A stretch of 64,000 nt of DNA from Rosa chinensis (lineage: Eukaryota > Streptophyta > Magnoliopsida > Rosales > Rosaceae). Position 1 is the stretch's first letter. The number at the start of each line of letters is the position of its first letter. The position numbers were made by a program, and so were the translations under genes. Below, piece by piece: positions 46,106-58,932 of this stretch. The DNA lies in the NCBI RefSeq assembly GCF_002994745.2, contig NC_037090.1:14434001-14498000 (forward strand), given 5' to 3'. The notes beneath the pieces are model-generated. The model saw only the letters and a program-made list of their open reading frames with translations, ran no database searches and was not told where the DNA came from.

Positions 46106-46112
46106 AGCTACT

Positions 46113-47140
46113 CATAGTGGAAAGACTTAATGATGTGGGCTTGAGAGCCCATGTGATGAAACATGAGAAGCGGGACTACCATGACCTGGTTCACCTAAAC
46201 CATCCCACTGTTGCCTGCTCATCTTCGGCAGGCTGGGCTTTAGGTAAAACTCACCGAGCGGGGTCTTTCGCCACGTGTCAGAAGATCCTTTTTTAGGTAA
46301 AAAGGTAAGCCCAGTTAGGCCAATTTGCACCACAAGGTTGTGGACCAGCGTTTCACAGCCATTGGATGGCCATGTGAGTTGCCAGCTCAGCTTTTGTGAG
46401 GAACCAAACGTACAACTCGACACGATTCGGGTGGTGACTGGTGGGCCTCCTGCACTCGTACCAGTGGACACCAGGGAGCTACACGTAGCATCGCAATCTG
46501 TGGTGGGACCCTTCCGCGATTAGTTCGTAATTCATCGGCGGCGCGGGGGAACTGTTGGCGCGTGATCCCTGCAGTGCACCCCATGATCCTCTGATGGGTC
46601 AGCATCAAGTCGCGTTTAATGATATCCGTTTCCCCGGCTGGGCAATTTTCAAGCGTATTGTATGAATCAAAAATGGACCGACTGGGATCGGTTCGGAAAT
46701 GGTAGAAGTACTGAGGAATTGAAACCGAAACGTATGCCCTATAATCAGTTTGGTGTTGAGGTTAAAAATTTATGAAACCGTGGTAGAACCGAACTGACTC
46801 TATCAGTTCAGTTTTTGCCAATTTTTGGTTCCTTAACAACTTATTCTACTTCCCACCTGTAATTGTTGAATCCATGACAATTTGGAGGCATCAATTTGGG
46901 AATGAGTTTGAATAAAGTGAGGGATTTCTGAGACTACGAGAGAGATTGAGAATTTGGGGTTCGGCCATGAGAATTGGGGGAACATTTTATTAGCAATTTT
47001 CAATTTTGATCAAGTTTCTGGGTCTAAATGCACTATACGATAGCCCGTAAGGACTGCACAACATTTTTTGTTAATCGACATCACACAGTATCCGCAAAGA
47101 CTTTCTACACCTAAAGACTAATCCATGTCAGGGTCTTAGG
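46113..47140. other. Spacer with GC-rich block, no gene recognised
   Basis: 46130-46640 is GC-rich and open in minus-strand frames (46471-46127, 46608-46387), but none has a recognised domain or splice logic. 46660-46830 has ACCGAAC-rich words typical of MITEs. A decayed transposon is likely. Confidence 0.4.
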
Positions 47141-47149
47141 GGTCATGTT

Positions 47150-47290
47150 AGAACATTTTCTCCCTCCTGGCCACCAATAATATATTGAGATTTAACTTCA
47201 ATCAGCATCGGCGGGATTTGAACATAAGTGTGAAGGTATCAATACTGAAGGCTCTTAACATCTCAACCACTCGTGGTGGTTGACCACACA
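47150..47290 (-). mobile_element. Candidate SINE on the minus strand
   Basis: The minus strand reads CGAGTGGTTGAGATGTTAAG (A box region) then GTTCAAATCCCGCC (B box) some 50 bases on. An oligo-A tail was not found, so it may be truncated. Confidence 0.45.
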
Positions 47291-47311
47291 ACTTTTTTTT
47301 TTTTTGAAAAG

Positions 47312-47559
47312 GACCACACAACTTTAATATGTGAATAAATTGATAAACGTTATACATATCACTCCTATTGTTACTAATTTGAAAATATACTTTCCAATAA
47401 TAATTCCTCAAAATATTACTTGAGTAGTTTTTAATGACCCCACAACATTAAGATGTGAATAAATTGATAAACGATATACATATCACTCCTATTGTTACTA
47501 ATTTGCAATATACTTTTCAATAATAGCTCCTCAAATATTACTCACATAGTTTTTAATGA
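47312..47559. repeat. 124-bp tandem duplication
   Basis: Units at 47312-47435 and 47436-47559 share most bases (GTGAATAAATTGATAAACG, CATATCACTCCTATTGTTAC). A third copy starts and breaks off at once. Confidence 0.85.
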
Positions 47560-47735
47560 CCACTAGTATGGGAAGACATTGATGTCTTTTCAAGATTAGC
47601 CGAGACCAAAACTGATGGAATTTGGACCATATATAATACTTGGTACACATATTATTCACAACTTTATTTATGATTTTGTAATAAAAATGAGAAATGAACT
47701 ATAAATTTAGACATTTTGCGTAACTTTCAAACAAT

Positions 47736-48019
47736 ATAAAAGATTGCTTGCTTTTTCAAAAAAAGAATTGCTCTCATTTTTATAGTGTAAAAAAATTACT
47801 TAAAATATATGTAATTTCTGAATACTTATTTGTACTGACATACTGAGAAATTATCACTCAGTCTTAAATGACCACATATAAAAGATTGCTTGCTTTTTCA
47901 AAAAAAGAATTGCTCTCATTTTTATAGTGCAAAAAAATTACTTAAAATATATGTAATTTCTGAATACTTATTTGTACTGACATACTGAGAAATTATAACT
48001 CAGTCTTAAATTACCACAC
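47736..48019. repeat. 142-bp tandem duplication
   Basis: 47736-47877 and 47878-48019 differ at only a few sites. The unit contains AGATTGCTTGCTTTTTC. Confidence 0.93.
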
Positions 48020-48166
48020 TTATGTGGTCTAGGATGATCTTATTAATTCATGTGGCTTTACTTTGATGATGTTTTTTTGTCGGTACATTTATTGTGTTGG
48101 TGATTGATCTATTTTACTTTAATTTTTTTTTTTTGTCTCGATATATACATGAGTCAATATTATGAA

Positions 48167-48172
48167 CACGTG
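48167..48172. promoter_or_regulatory. G-box upstream of the RVE8-like gene
   Basis: CACGTG about 420 bp before the ATG. G-boxes bind bHLH/bZIP factors and are common in clock and light-controlled promoters. Function here is inferred. Confidence 0.4.
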
Positions 48173-48594
48173 GCAATTTCAGAGTATACAATAATACGAA
48201 TTTACTTTGGGTTGAGAGGACAAATCAATAGATCCTCAACCCTCGTTCAGGACTCCATCATCAATTATTACATATCATCATAAAAAACGCTGTTTCTTTT
48301 TCTTGATTGATCAGAAAAAGCTCGTCTCAAAACCTGCAGTGATACTAGAGATGAACACTTCATGATTTGTCCGCATTGCCCACAGTCGGTACATCCTCTG
48401 ACGAGTACGGGGATAGAACAGTGAAACGATTAAATCGGCGTAGTCAAAGAGTTGACTGGTGGGGTCAAAATAAATGACGGCCTCAAATCGAGTTTTGAAG
48501 CTCCCTCACATATACGCAAGGAGAGGGTAGCGCGCCACACCCTCGTTGTCGTTTCTTTGTTTCAGTCTTTGGTTTGCTTTGCTTCCCATCTCAC

Positions 48595-51254
48595 ATGATC
48601 AATCCCTCCTCGTTCAATCCCCAACCCATGTCCTCCGACGCCTCCGGTAAGAAGGTCCGGAAGCCTTACACCATCACCAAGTCCAGAGAGAGCTGGACCG
48701 AGGAAGAGCACGACAAGTTCCTTGAAGCTCTTCAACTGTCAGTTACCTCCTTCTTCTTCTTCTTCTTCTTCTTTTTCTTGCTTAATTCTATTGCTCTTGT
48801 GCTTGAATTTGTATGATCGGTCGTTTAGAGATAGAGTACTGCTGTTTTGTGTTTTTGTTTTTTGGTTTATTTTCTCTGTTTTTTTCATGTGGAATTTGTC
48901 ATTTTGTAAGGTTTAGTATTATGCTTATGCTGCACAACTTTAGCTACTAGCTAGTGATGATTATTTGTGAGAATTCTGACTGGAGTTATGTGATGGGAAG
49001 TATGTGGCTTATGAGAGAAGATTGAAAATTTTGAAACCAGTAGATTTTGAATTTCTGTTTATTTCTTTCAGGTTTAGTTGCTGTTTGATAGCTTTGTCTT
49101 GGTTAATTTTCTCTGTTTTTCATCTGGAATGTGGCAATTTTTAAATTTAGCTACTAGTGATGTGATGGGAATCTTTTGGCTTATAACACAACATGGAAGA
49201 TTTGAAACCAGTAGATTTTTAATTCTTGTGAGTTTTTTTTCAGGTTTGATCGTGACTGGAAGAAAATTGAAGATTTTGTGGGTTCTAAAACGGTTATTCA
49301 GGTTTGAAGCAGGGGATTCTGCCTTTTGGGTTCGAATTTGTTTCAATTTAGGGGCCTATGGTTTTCTTAAGAATTGTGGTTTTGCAGATTCGAAGTCATG
49401 CGCAGAAGTACTTCTTGAAAGTTCAAAAGAATGGGACAACAGCACATGTGCCTCCTCCTCGGCCAAAGCGCAAGGCTTCTCATCCTTACCCGCAAAAAGC
49501 CTCCAAAAATGGTTGTCCAGTGTTAAACATAGTGGTGTTATATCTTTCTAGAGCTTAAAATTTATCTGTTTTCATCCTTACTTGTTCAATGGGATTGGCA
49601 GTTTTAATTCCCTTTCAAGCATCACTTGCTTATCCTTCTTCCATGAATGCCATTGCACCTGGCTATTGTCCTTGGGATGAAGCTTCGATTTTCTTAAATG
49701 CTGGATCAGACCAAATTGTGTTGTCACACGAAGAATTTATTAATCGTCAAGGAACGGAAGGCATGTTACTTACTCTTTTGTGTTTCTTTTAATTAATATG
49801 CTTGCTTTAGATTAGTTTTGTTGAGAACTTATTATGGGGTACGCCGTTACTGATTCAGCTGATATTGGATCAAAGGGGGTAGCAATAATTAGTACATGCG
49901 ATCCTAGTGGTATCGCAAGCTCAAGTAGAACCCTACCTAGTTCCGAGATACCAAAGCAAGGGTCACAAGTTCCTGTCAGCCATGGTAAGCCTCTTCTCAG
50001 ACCATGATTTCTCACTATTTTTCTCTTCGGCTTCAACTTCAAAGGTGTTCTGATCGACTGTCTTTCATGGACATATTGTATATTACTATTTTCCAGGTAT
50101 TCCTGATTTTGCCGAAGTTTATAGCTTTATTGGAGGTGTTTTTGATCCGGACACCGAAGGCCATGCTCAGAAACTCAAGGAAATGGATCCCATTAATTTC
50201 GAAACTGTGAGTTTAATGGAATTATGTATCATTTTCAATGATTTGTTCTGTAATTTATGATGCCTGAAGTTGTCTAAGCAGGTTGCCTGTCTGTCATTGC
50301 TAGAGAAATTTTAGTTGTCACCAGATAGAGAGAGCAAAGGGAATACATATTCTTGCAGTTTTTGCCAAAAGCTTCTGTGAACAAAGTCCAGAAATCAGAG
50401 TTTTCAGGATACTCAGCATGAATATGCACTACCCCTGAAGAGGCTTAATTTGTTAATTAGCCAAGGCTATTCTAAACAAGCTAGGAGTACCTTTTCTCTA
50501 GAAGGGCTTCTGTATGTTGTTAGGTGGACAAAATAGTCTCAACAAATCAAAGATGGAATGAGTGAATTTATAAACACCCCTCCCTGAAAAAAATTAAATT
50601 AATAAATAATAAAAATATGTGTGTGTAGAGAGAGAGAGAGAATACACACATATTTGTAGAGTAGGTACTGGTATTGTGCAATCCCTCTTAAAATAAGTAG
50701 CAAAAAGAGAGGTGCCTGTGATTAATAGTTATTAACTTATTATGAATAGTCAAATGTGATGTGTCTGTATTTATATTTGCTATTTCTGCAGGTTTTGTTG
50801 TTGATGAGAAACCTCAGCATCAACTTGTCTAGCCCAGATTTTGAACCAATTGTAAGTATTGATATTAGTTGTCATTATGAATATAGTTTTCTGTCATGTA
50901 AAGGCAAATGTTTGTATCGTTTCACATTAGGCTATGTTTGTTGTGGTCAAACTAATCCCCTTGGTATGTAGCTTTCTCACAAAAACTACACACCTGACTT
51001 TTGTTTACTGAAGGATTCTCTGTATTATCGTAAGATAGTGGTGTACTTAACTTGAAGTGGATAACCAATGAGGGATCACTTATTTGGCTTCACCATACTT
51101 GCATTCTTATATCAGCTTGTGATGTGCTTTATCATTGACTGGTTAGTTGTATTGTTTTGTTCAGAGGAAGGTCCTAGTTTCAAATGATGCCAATATGAAA
51201 ACAGCAGCTGCAGGAAATACTCCCAGTTACCGGAATAACGATCTTTCATGTTGA
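48595..51254 (+). CDS. RVE8: REVEILLE 8-like MYB-related clock transcription factor
   Basis: Eight exons: 48595-48737, 49244-49301, 49388-49511, 49602-49760, 49859-49984, 50097-50206, 50792-50851, 51165-51254; 289 aa, close to the family length. The single MYB repeat spans [20 protein letters not shown] through [20 protein letters not shown] to SHAQKYF (about residue 70), the SHAQKY variant that binds evening elements. Proline-rich [20 protein letters not shown] follows. The LCL domain of the RVE4/6/8 clade is seen as [28 protein letters not shown] and [18 protein letters not shown]. These factors activate evening-phased clock genes. Exon 4 ends AAG before GCATGT, so intron 4 (49761-49858) is GC-AG. 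RVE8 rather than RVE4/6 is a best guess. Confidence 0.93.
48868..49250 (+). repeat. Duplicated intron segment with decoy 3' splice site
   Basis: In RVE8 intron 1, about 48868-49080 and 49104-49250 are imperfect copies (shared TTTTCTCTGTTTTTCAT, GAAACCAGTAGATTTT, then TTTCAGGTTT). The real acceptor is at 49243. The earlier copy keeps an acceptor-like CAG near 49072 that would join out of context. Confidence 0.7.
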
Positions 51255-52340
51255 ACTTATTAGTATATACAGTTGCTAACTGGTATGTGTTTTCCATTTC
51301 TTGTATCATACACTAACTCGCTCTCTTAACAGTGGTGACATTAAGCTTGTAATTCTCTTATTATTAGGTATGGTCCTGGAGAAAAAGTATGGTGGTTCTA
51401 GAACAGCAGGCCGAATCTGATCTTAGGGCTATAGTTCTGCTGCCACAACCAGGAGAGTATTAGATGGTGCTGAACGGAAGAAAAAAATTTCAAATGATTT
51501 TCAAGCTCTGGGAGTTCTGATTGTCTGGTGGCCTCTATGAGTGATTATTTATATCGTGATCTTATTCAGGCCTTCCAGATATTTATGTATATCTTGTAAG
51601 ATCTGTTTTGGGGTAGTCTTCTATTTGTTTTAGCCCAAGCAAGTGTAACTACGGGAATCCGAATTCTTTGCAATCAAAAATAAAAATAAAACCCAAAGAA
51701 CTTGAGATGAATAAAGGGTACAAGGCTTATTTTGATTTTCATCCCCAAATCCCACCTCCAACTGCCCTTGTCCATATATCAAGCAATGCTTCAATATTTT
51801 CTTGGAGAAAAACGCATTACCACTATATCAAATATTACTCAGTAAGTACATGGTAAGATACAATTGTTTTAGTTAAAACTTAAAAGGTAGTGGTAGGACT
51901 TCAAAAGAGGTTTGAGATGAATTGAGAACTACATGCATATTTCATCTATGAAAGAATTTGGAGTATACTTGGATTACAATATGAAAATTTTCGTATTCAA
52001 GCAATTGCCCAACCTAAACCCATGTGTAAGTGTTTGTTATTTTCAGACAAAAATAGAGAGTAATTTTATCCCAAAACTAATGGATTTACCATTAATTTTT
52101 TGAGAATTGGCATCTACTCTTTAAATTCTATGTGCATGGTCTATATGGAAAATTAATTGTAAAATTATAGTTATACTTAGTTGGATAGACATTCAGAGTT
52201 TAGGTTGCTTCATACTCAGTGTGAATCTAATAGTGTAGTTCATGTATTTGTAAATCGTGCTCTAACTTATTGTAAAAGTCAGAGTTGGTTTGTAACTGCT
52301 CTCAAAATGATAAGAGATTAAGGGATGTCATTCATGAGAG
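51255..52340. other. 3' UTR and spacer after RVE8
   Basis: Likely RVE8 3' UTR to about 51650, then AT-rich spacer. No gene or repeat is recognised. Confidence 0.4.
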
Positions 52341-52501
52341 ATTATTCAGAGCACCGCCGTGCACTTGCACCAACATAAATGAATGGTTAGATTGCATTAA
52401 ATACACTTTTTGTTTATTAAAATAAAGTTGATAATAAATATCAAGGGTTGAGATTATTTTATAAGGGTTGGGTCACTTACACCGTCGGTGCATAGAATAA
52501 T
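52341..52501. mobile_element. MITE upstream of RPL4
   Basis: 161 bp with ends ATTATTCAGAGCACCGCCG and, inward from the right, ATTATTCTATGCACCGACGG, an imperfect inverted pair. Target duplication not defined. Confidence 0.55.
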
Positions 52502-52648
52502 TTCCAGTCATTCTAAACTATCATAATCGCTAATTATTTTCATGAATTAAGTTTTAGAAAAAATCTACCCTTTTAATCTTATTATAGAATGTATTACATT
52601 ACCCAAAAAAATAATAATAATAGCAGAAAACTGTAAAATAAAATAAAA

Positions 52649-52733
52649 TGGGCTTCGCACCCGTAAACCCTAGCCCCTAAAACATTGTCGGTATAAATTG
52701 AACGAAACCTCCCATTTTGCCTCTAAACCCTAA
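52649..52733 (+). promoter_or_regulatory. Ribosomal-protein promoter: site II, telo-boxes, TATA
   Basis: TGGGCT (site II type) at 52649, AAACCCTA telo-boxes at 52665-52672 and 52725-52732, and TATAAATT at about 52692. This set is typical of plant ribosomal protein and translation genes and links expression to cell growth. Confidence 0.75.
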
Positions 52734-52778
52734 CAGTCGCATTCCTTCGCCTCTCGCTTCACTCCCCACACATTCAAA

Positions 52779-54975
52779 ATGGCCGCCGTCGCAGCTGTCC
52801 GCCCCCTCGTCACCGTCCAAGCCTTGGAAGGCGACATGGCCACCGATCAATCCCAGACCGCCCCTCTCCCCGACGTCATGAAGGCCTCTATCCGACCCGA
52901 TATCGTCACCTTCGTCCACTCCAACATCTCCAAGAACAGCCGCCAGGCCTACGCCGTCTCCAAGAAGGCCGGCCACCAGACCTCCGCCGAGTCCTGGGGA
53001 ACCGGCCGCGCCGTCTCCCGTATCCCCCGCGTTCCCGGCGGAGGGACCCACCGCGCCGGGCAGGGAGCCTTCGGGAACATGTGCCGCGGCGGAAGGATGT
53101 TCGCTCCGACCAAGATCTGGCGCCGGTGGCACCGCAAGATCAACGTGAACCAGAAGAGGTACGCCATGGTCTCGGCCATTGCTGCGTCGTCGGTGCCGTC
53201 TCTGGTCATGGCTAGGGGTCACAAAATCGAGACAGTTCCCGAATTGCCCTTGGTCATCAGTGACTCTGCCGAGAGCGTGGAGAAGACTTCTGGAGCTATC
53301 AAGGTGCTGCAGCAGATTGGAGCTTATGCCGATGCCGAGAAGGCTAAGGACAGCCATTCGATTCGGCCGGGGAAGGGTAAGATGAGGAACCGCCGCTACA
53401 TCAACCGCAAGGGTCCTCTGATTGTGTACGGCAGCGAGGGGGCTAAGCTTGTGAATTCGTTTAGGAACATTCCCGGTGTTGATATCATCAATGTGGAGAG
53501 GCTCAATTTGCTGAAGCTCGCTCCTGGTGGGCATCTTGGCCGGTTCGTCATCTGGACCAAGTCGGCTTTTGAGAAGCTCGACTCAATCTATGGGTCGTTC
53601 GACAAGGCGTCTGAGAAGAAGAAGGGGTATGTGTTGCCTAGGGCTAAGATGGTGAATGCTGACCTCGCTAGGATCATCAACTCCGACGAGGTGCAGTCTG
53701 TTGTTAGGCCTATTAAGAAGGATGTCAAGAGGGCGCCATTGAAGAAGAACCCATTGAAGAACCTCAACACCATGCTTAGGTTGAACCCGTACGCCAAGAC
53801 CGCAAAGAGGATGGCTCTTTTGGCAGAGGAACAACGCCTCAAGTCTAAGAACGAGAAGCTCGAAAAGAAGAGGAAGGTTACCAAGGTAATTTGTCTCGCC
53901 TGTTTTTTCGTTTTATGTTTTGGTTTATGATTAATTGTTTTAACTTAGGTGGTGGTGGTGATTGTTCTGTTTTGGCTTAGGCAATATTGAAATAGATTGT
54001 TTAACCTATATGTATGCATTATAATTACCAAGTCATGAACAACTTGTGTCTGTATGTTATTGTTACATTTCATACAGTATGTTAATATGTTAATCAGGTT
54101 ATTTTTTGACGGTGTACTTATATTTCATATAGTATTCGTGAAAAAGTAATCAGTGAGTAACTCACTTATATTCATATACCGGCCGTATATTAGTTTTTAA
54201 TTCAAGAACCATTGTCTTAGAAATATGAATAAATGTCTGAGTGTGTCTATCTAAGCTGCTTGTGTGAGATGAATGAGTCAGTATGTATATAACACTGCCC
54301 TTAGCTGCTGAAACAAGTAGGCTGTTTTTGTTGAAATTAGATTATCAGGGGTACTCTAGATTGTTGTCATTTTACTCTTATGCTAGAGCTATAGTAACTT
54401 GGACAATGAAAGGCAATTCATGGAAAGTATCCAGATTACCAGGGGTGCTCTAGATTGTTGTCATTTTACTTCAATGCCAAAACTTTAGCAACTTGTATTA
54501 TATTATACAAATGAAAGGCAATTCCTGGACCGGTAATAGTCTAGATTGTTGTGGTTTTACTTGATGCCAGAGCTACACTAACTTGTATAACAAATTAATG
54601 GCAATTCCCGGGTAGGAGTTGAAATAACTTGTCAGGATCTCATTGTGATACAGTTTACTTGTAGGCCAGATACCTTACTGTTGTTTTGGTAGGTGAACAA
54701 TTCAGAATGTCTGTTATTGTTATTTTTATGTGCGCATCTTTTTATTTAGATTTGAAGGTTATATTTGTTGAAATAGGTATTATTTGTTATATTTGTATGA
54801 TAGTACGCTTTCTTTCATAGTAGAGCTTTTATTGATGTGGTTTTCATTTTATTCAATCCAGGAGGAAGCTACTACGATCAAGGCAGCTGGAAAGGCCTGG
54901 TACCAAACTATGATCTCCGACAGTGATTACACAGAGTTCGATGTCTTCCAAAAGTGGCTTGGTGTCTCCCAGTAA
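52779..54975 (+). CDS. RPL4: 60S ribosomal protein L4 (uL4)
   Basis: Two exons, 52779-53885 and 54862-54975, joined in phase across a 976-bp GT-AG intron; 406 aa, the normal plant length. Starts [18 protein letters not shown]. Family landmarks include [58 protein letters not shown] and the basic C-terminal tail. The second exon gives [20 protein letters not shown] and ends GVSQ. The protein is a core large-subunit component lining the exit tunnel. Codon use is GC-rich in third positions, as in highly expressed genes. Long minus-strand frames over exon 1 are shadows. Confidence 0.97.
54341..54610. repeat. About 95-bp triplicated repeat in the RPL4 intron
   Basis: Three imperfect units carry CTAGATTGTTGT...TTTTACTT, then ACTTG and AATGGCAATTC or AAAGGCAATTC (about 54341, 54430 and 54530). 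Confidence 0.7.
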
Positions 54976-57900
54976 TTTAGTTTTCTACTATAAAAATCTA
55001 AGACGTTGGTCATGTTAGACTTTTTTTTGTTGTGGTACTTATCTGTGTCATTTTGTTAGTTCCAGTCATGGATGAGATGTTGCAGAAAAATTAGTATAAT
55101 GAGAGAAAGTTTCTGGTGCATTTTCCTACTACTGCCCGTCCGGCCAGTTTGTCCATTTACTTTGATGACAATGCTAGCGACTTTGGTTTGCAATACGGCA
55201 TAATTTTGAGATTTCTTTAAATATATTTATATTTCCATCTAAGGTTTGTGTGTTTCTCTGTCTGATTAGTCTGTCAGTACTCATTTGTATGGTTTTACTA
55301 TCTCTTTGATTGGGGTATTTACCAATAACCATGCAATTGAACCGTGAACTGTTCGTGTACGTCTACAGTATCTAACAATGTCATGTGTTTGTTAGAATTC
55401 AAAGTAGCATACAAGTTCTTTGCTGTGTGATACTGTGATCTTATGCCAATATACTCAAAACAATCAACACAGGAGCAGCACTTTCCTACACAACAGAGGA
55501 GAATGTTTGGTGTTTTGCCCTCAAAAGAACACCCTGAAGGCCTCAACCCTGATTTTCTCTTCATTGTTCAGATTTGCATATGTTACTCGATCGCATTTGT
55601 TGCTTTTTGATTTTGTAGCAAAAGTTCTTAAAGTACTTTCCTTTCATTCACACCCGATCCGGCTCCTCCCTCCCGGTGTTGATCGGTTGATCCTTCCCTG
55701 AGCATTTCATTATCTTCACAGTTCATTAGAAATCACCCATAAATGAATAGATATGATTGTCTTGAGCAATTGGAGCAGATCATGGGGACTGATTCACCCA
55801 AAGCAGGTCGAATCTTGAACGGGGCCGTGTGCCCAACATTGCTGGACCCAAGGCTCCAAATTATAACAGCATTTATAACCCAACTTTACAATTGTGGCCT
55901 CAAAATCACTATCAACCTATCTCTAAAAAAACAAAACAAACAAACAAATCACTATCAACCCAATATTCTAATCAGACAATTACCTTAAAGAAATGAAACA
56001 TAGTTAATACGATAGTCGATAGTGTCGAGAAGTGTAACCTCAGACTTGGTACCTTTCCTTGTTTAAAACTTTGTACACTTCGACTACGCATTCTATAAAA
56101 TATGAATAGGGATCGAATACGCATTCTATAAACTTTGTACACTTCGACTACGCATTCTATTTGGACTGTTTTGTATTATATAATCCACCAAACTTCTAGT
56201 AAGAACTAAATGCAATTCGACAAATAAAGGACCTCTCCTGAAAAGAAACAGAGAAATATCGAACATGAATTGTCCATCTGAATTTAATGCACTATAACTA
56301 TTGTCTCTCTTGACTGTCTTCTTTGTTGGTATGTAAACGATGAGAAATCTGGGTTTGCTACCCGTAGGGGTGGACATGAAGCACGAAAAAAATAAAAAAT
56401 ATAGTACATAGTTATTACTGGGCCTTGATGGACTGGGTCCTTCTACTTTGGCCTCTAGCGATATTGGGTACTCGGAGACGTGTGGGGTTACTTCCATGCG
56501 AGCTCTGTAAATTTCATACATTGTTTGGTACATATCAGACCAAAATATGGTAGTTTATACTTTGGCATGATTTGGACATTTCTGTTTTTAGTGAAACGAT
56601 AGTTTATACATCCTCCCCACCTATTTCATCATGCTAGTGAAATTTAAATACGTGAACTCCATAATGTCTGTTATTTTAAATAACCAACATGCTACATCTT
56701 ACCAACATAATTTGTATATTTCATTTATTTTACAAACCAATTTCAATCCAAATGTTCATGAGGCTATACGTATTCACTTTTTTACTATGAACGCTTTCCA
56801 AAAAATTAGGCGAAATTTACTAAAAGTACAAACAAATAATCTAAAAATCAAAATATAACATTTCACTAAATAGATTGTTTGGGCGCAATCTTACTCATAA
56901 TATAACTCGTATGATGAAGCTAATATTTAATATATGCGCTAGATATATATAACTGCAAAAAAAAAATTAATAATTTTGATTATCGATCAATATTTTGTTA
57001 TTTTGAATAGTATCATCTGATCTATTAATCTATTATCGACTTACACTCGTTCTTTTAGTTTTTTGAAAGGGAGATATCACAGATAGTCACTCAACTTTAA
57101 CTATGTTATCCACTTTAGCCATTTCGTTTTTTTTTTTCATTAAAAAAATATTATTTGCCACAATATTAATTATATTTTCATCCAACCAATTGTGAAAAAT
57201 TGATAAATCTATATTAGAATGATTAGGAGAAGTGATTAAAATGAGATAAAATGCTCCTTAGGGATTGACAGAGTAATTAAATTGATATATTTGAAAATTG
57301 AGTGATCAACTGTATAGAATGAATCATAATTGAATGACCTCTGTTGTATAATTATTCATTCTTGAAATAAAAATGTTTCTCTTGATAAGAACAAAAAAAG
57401 AAGATGTTACTCTGTCCTTTTCACATGGGTACATTGAATAAACATGAAAGTTTCTCCTCATCTTGTCATTTCACAAGTACCATCAAAAGCTAGGGAAAAG
57501 AAAAAGGAAAAAGCAGAACACCCTCTTCTGAATTTAGCTTAAAGAGGTAAATGTGCCATCAGTTGGTTCAACAACATTCATTAATATGGTCATTTCTATG
57601 CTCCCCAAAGTCCCCCCACTAAATAAGTCATAAAGGTTAATAAAGCAAGTAGTCTATAGGATCCTAGATCTATGATATGAATGGCTAGGGGCCTAGATAG
57701 ATATGTAGTTGTCAGCCAAATAAAGGGGTAGGGGAGTAGGGGGCAATATGAAAGGTCTAGTCACACAGTCACGTTTATAGAATTGAGTCCTATGTCTATA
57801 TTTGAGATGTGACATTATTTACACATCCCCGCCTTTCACTCAACTAATCACTCTCTCAACCCACCATAATACCCAAACCTTTTTCATTTTTATCCCAAGA

Positions 57901-58932
57901 GAAAATACAGCATTTACTTGTTAATTTCTCTCATTTAGTAGGAGGCCGGATGCCATTGCAATCTGCAATTTTGCTTAGGGTAATCCTGGCATTCTTTTAT
58001 GTTAAATATGTGGCAGATCATAGATTTTCATTCATGTATAATTGAATATTCAATATCTGTCATACCATATGTGTCGTGAGACCAATACATATCACATCTT
58101 ATACATCACAATCAATTATAAATATCTAGACGTTTTTCTCAAATCTCATATATTACATGCTTAATGCTAATTTAGTATTAATTTGTAGAGAAAAAAAAAA
58201 AGAACTAATTCAAGCTTGGATTCATTGATTACCAAAGTGTGGTAGAGTATTTCGAGCTACCCATACAATGCAGAACAACAACATTATAATGCAGTTACTT
58301 ACACAAATCTTAATTTATTTTGTATGATATCGTATAGTAAATTTAGCCAAATTCAAATCTTTTTATTGTATCATTTTCAACTATGTATTTTTTATGAAAC
58401 GATCTATTTTCTTATACAAGTATACACACAATGATTGAAAATAAGTGAAATAAGATGAGTGCAATTAACACAATATATTCAGACAAAAGGAAAACCATTA
58501 TTGCAGCAAAAATTATGTAATAAACTAATAATGAAGTGAAAAACAGTGGTGTAGGCATAGTGTGACAGTAGAAGCCTAGAATAAGCAAAACCTACACGCG
58601 CCAAAATAAACTAAAAGAAGAAAGAAGAAAGATTAGGAATAGTAATAGTAATAGGGAGGCCCCCTCTTGTTCTTTCCTCCATCGCCAAGCTTAAACACTT
58701 TTTATTAATATATATCTATCTCTGCTCATTTCCTGTGCATGAAAATCTCCCAGCCGGCCTCTGATTCTCTCTCACGCCACGCCGGCCCCCCCTCCTTTCT
58801 TCTTCTTCAACCGCCATATATGACTCCTCATTTTCTTCACGGCCACAATTACTAGTACTAGTACTACTACTAATTCTCCCAAAATCCCCACTCCCAATTC
58901 ACTCACTCACTCACTCACGTAAAACAAACGCA
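54976..58932. other. 4 kb spacer between RPL4 and the AP2 gene
   Basis: Begins with the RPL4 3' UTR. Small frames (for example 55420-55701, 56126-56533) show no domain. A MITE candidate lies at 57076-57346. From about 58620 the sequence becomes CT-rich with a CACTCACTCACTCAC run at 58901-58917, likely AP2 promoter and 5' UTR. Confidence 0.5.
57076..57346. mobile_element. MITE-like element
   Basis: CACAGATAGTCACTCAACTTT at the left and, inward from the right, CAACAGAGGTCATTCAATTAT form an imperfect inverted pair about 270 bp apart. The interior is AT-rich and non-coding. Confidence 0.45.

Noticed and set aside
46127..46608. Overlapping frames in the GC-rich block
   Set aside because: No recognised domain, no splice pattern, and neighbouring transposon-like words; left unannotated as genes.
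52677..53534. 285-codon minus-strand frame over RPL4
   Set aside because: Shadow of the GC-rich RPL4 exon; its text has no domain and the plus frame is a clear uL4.
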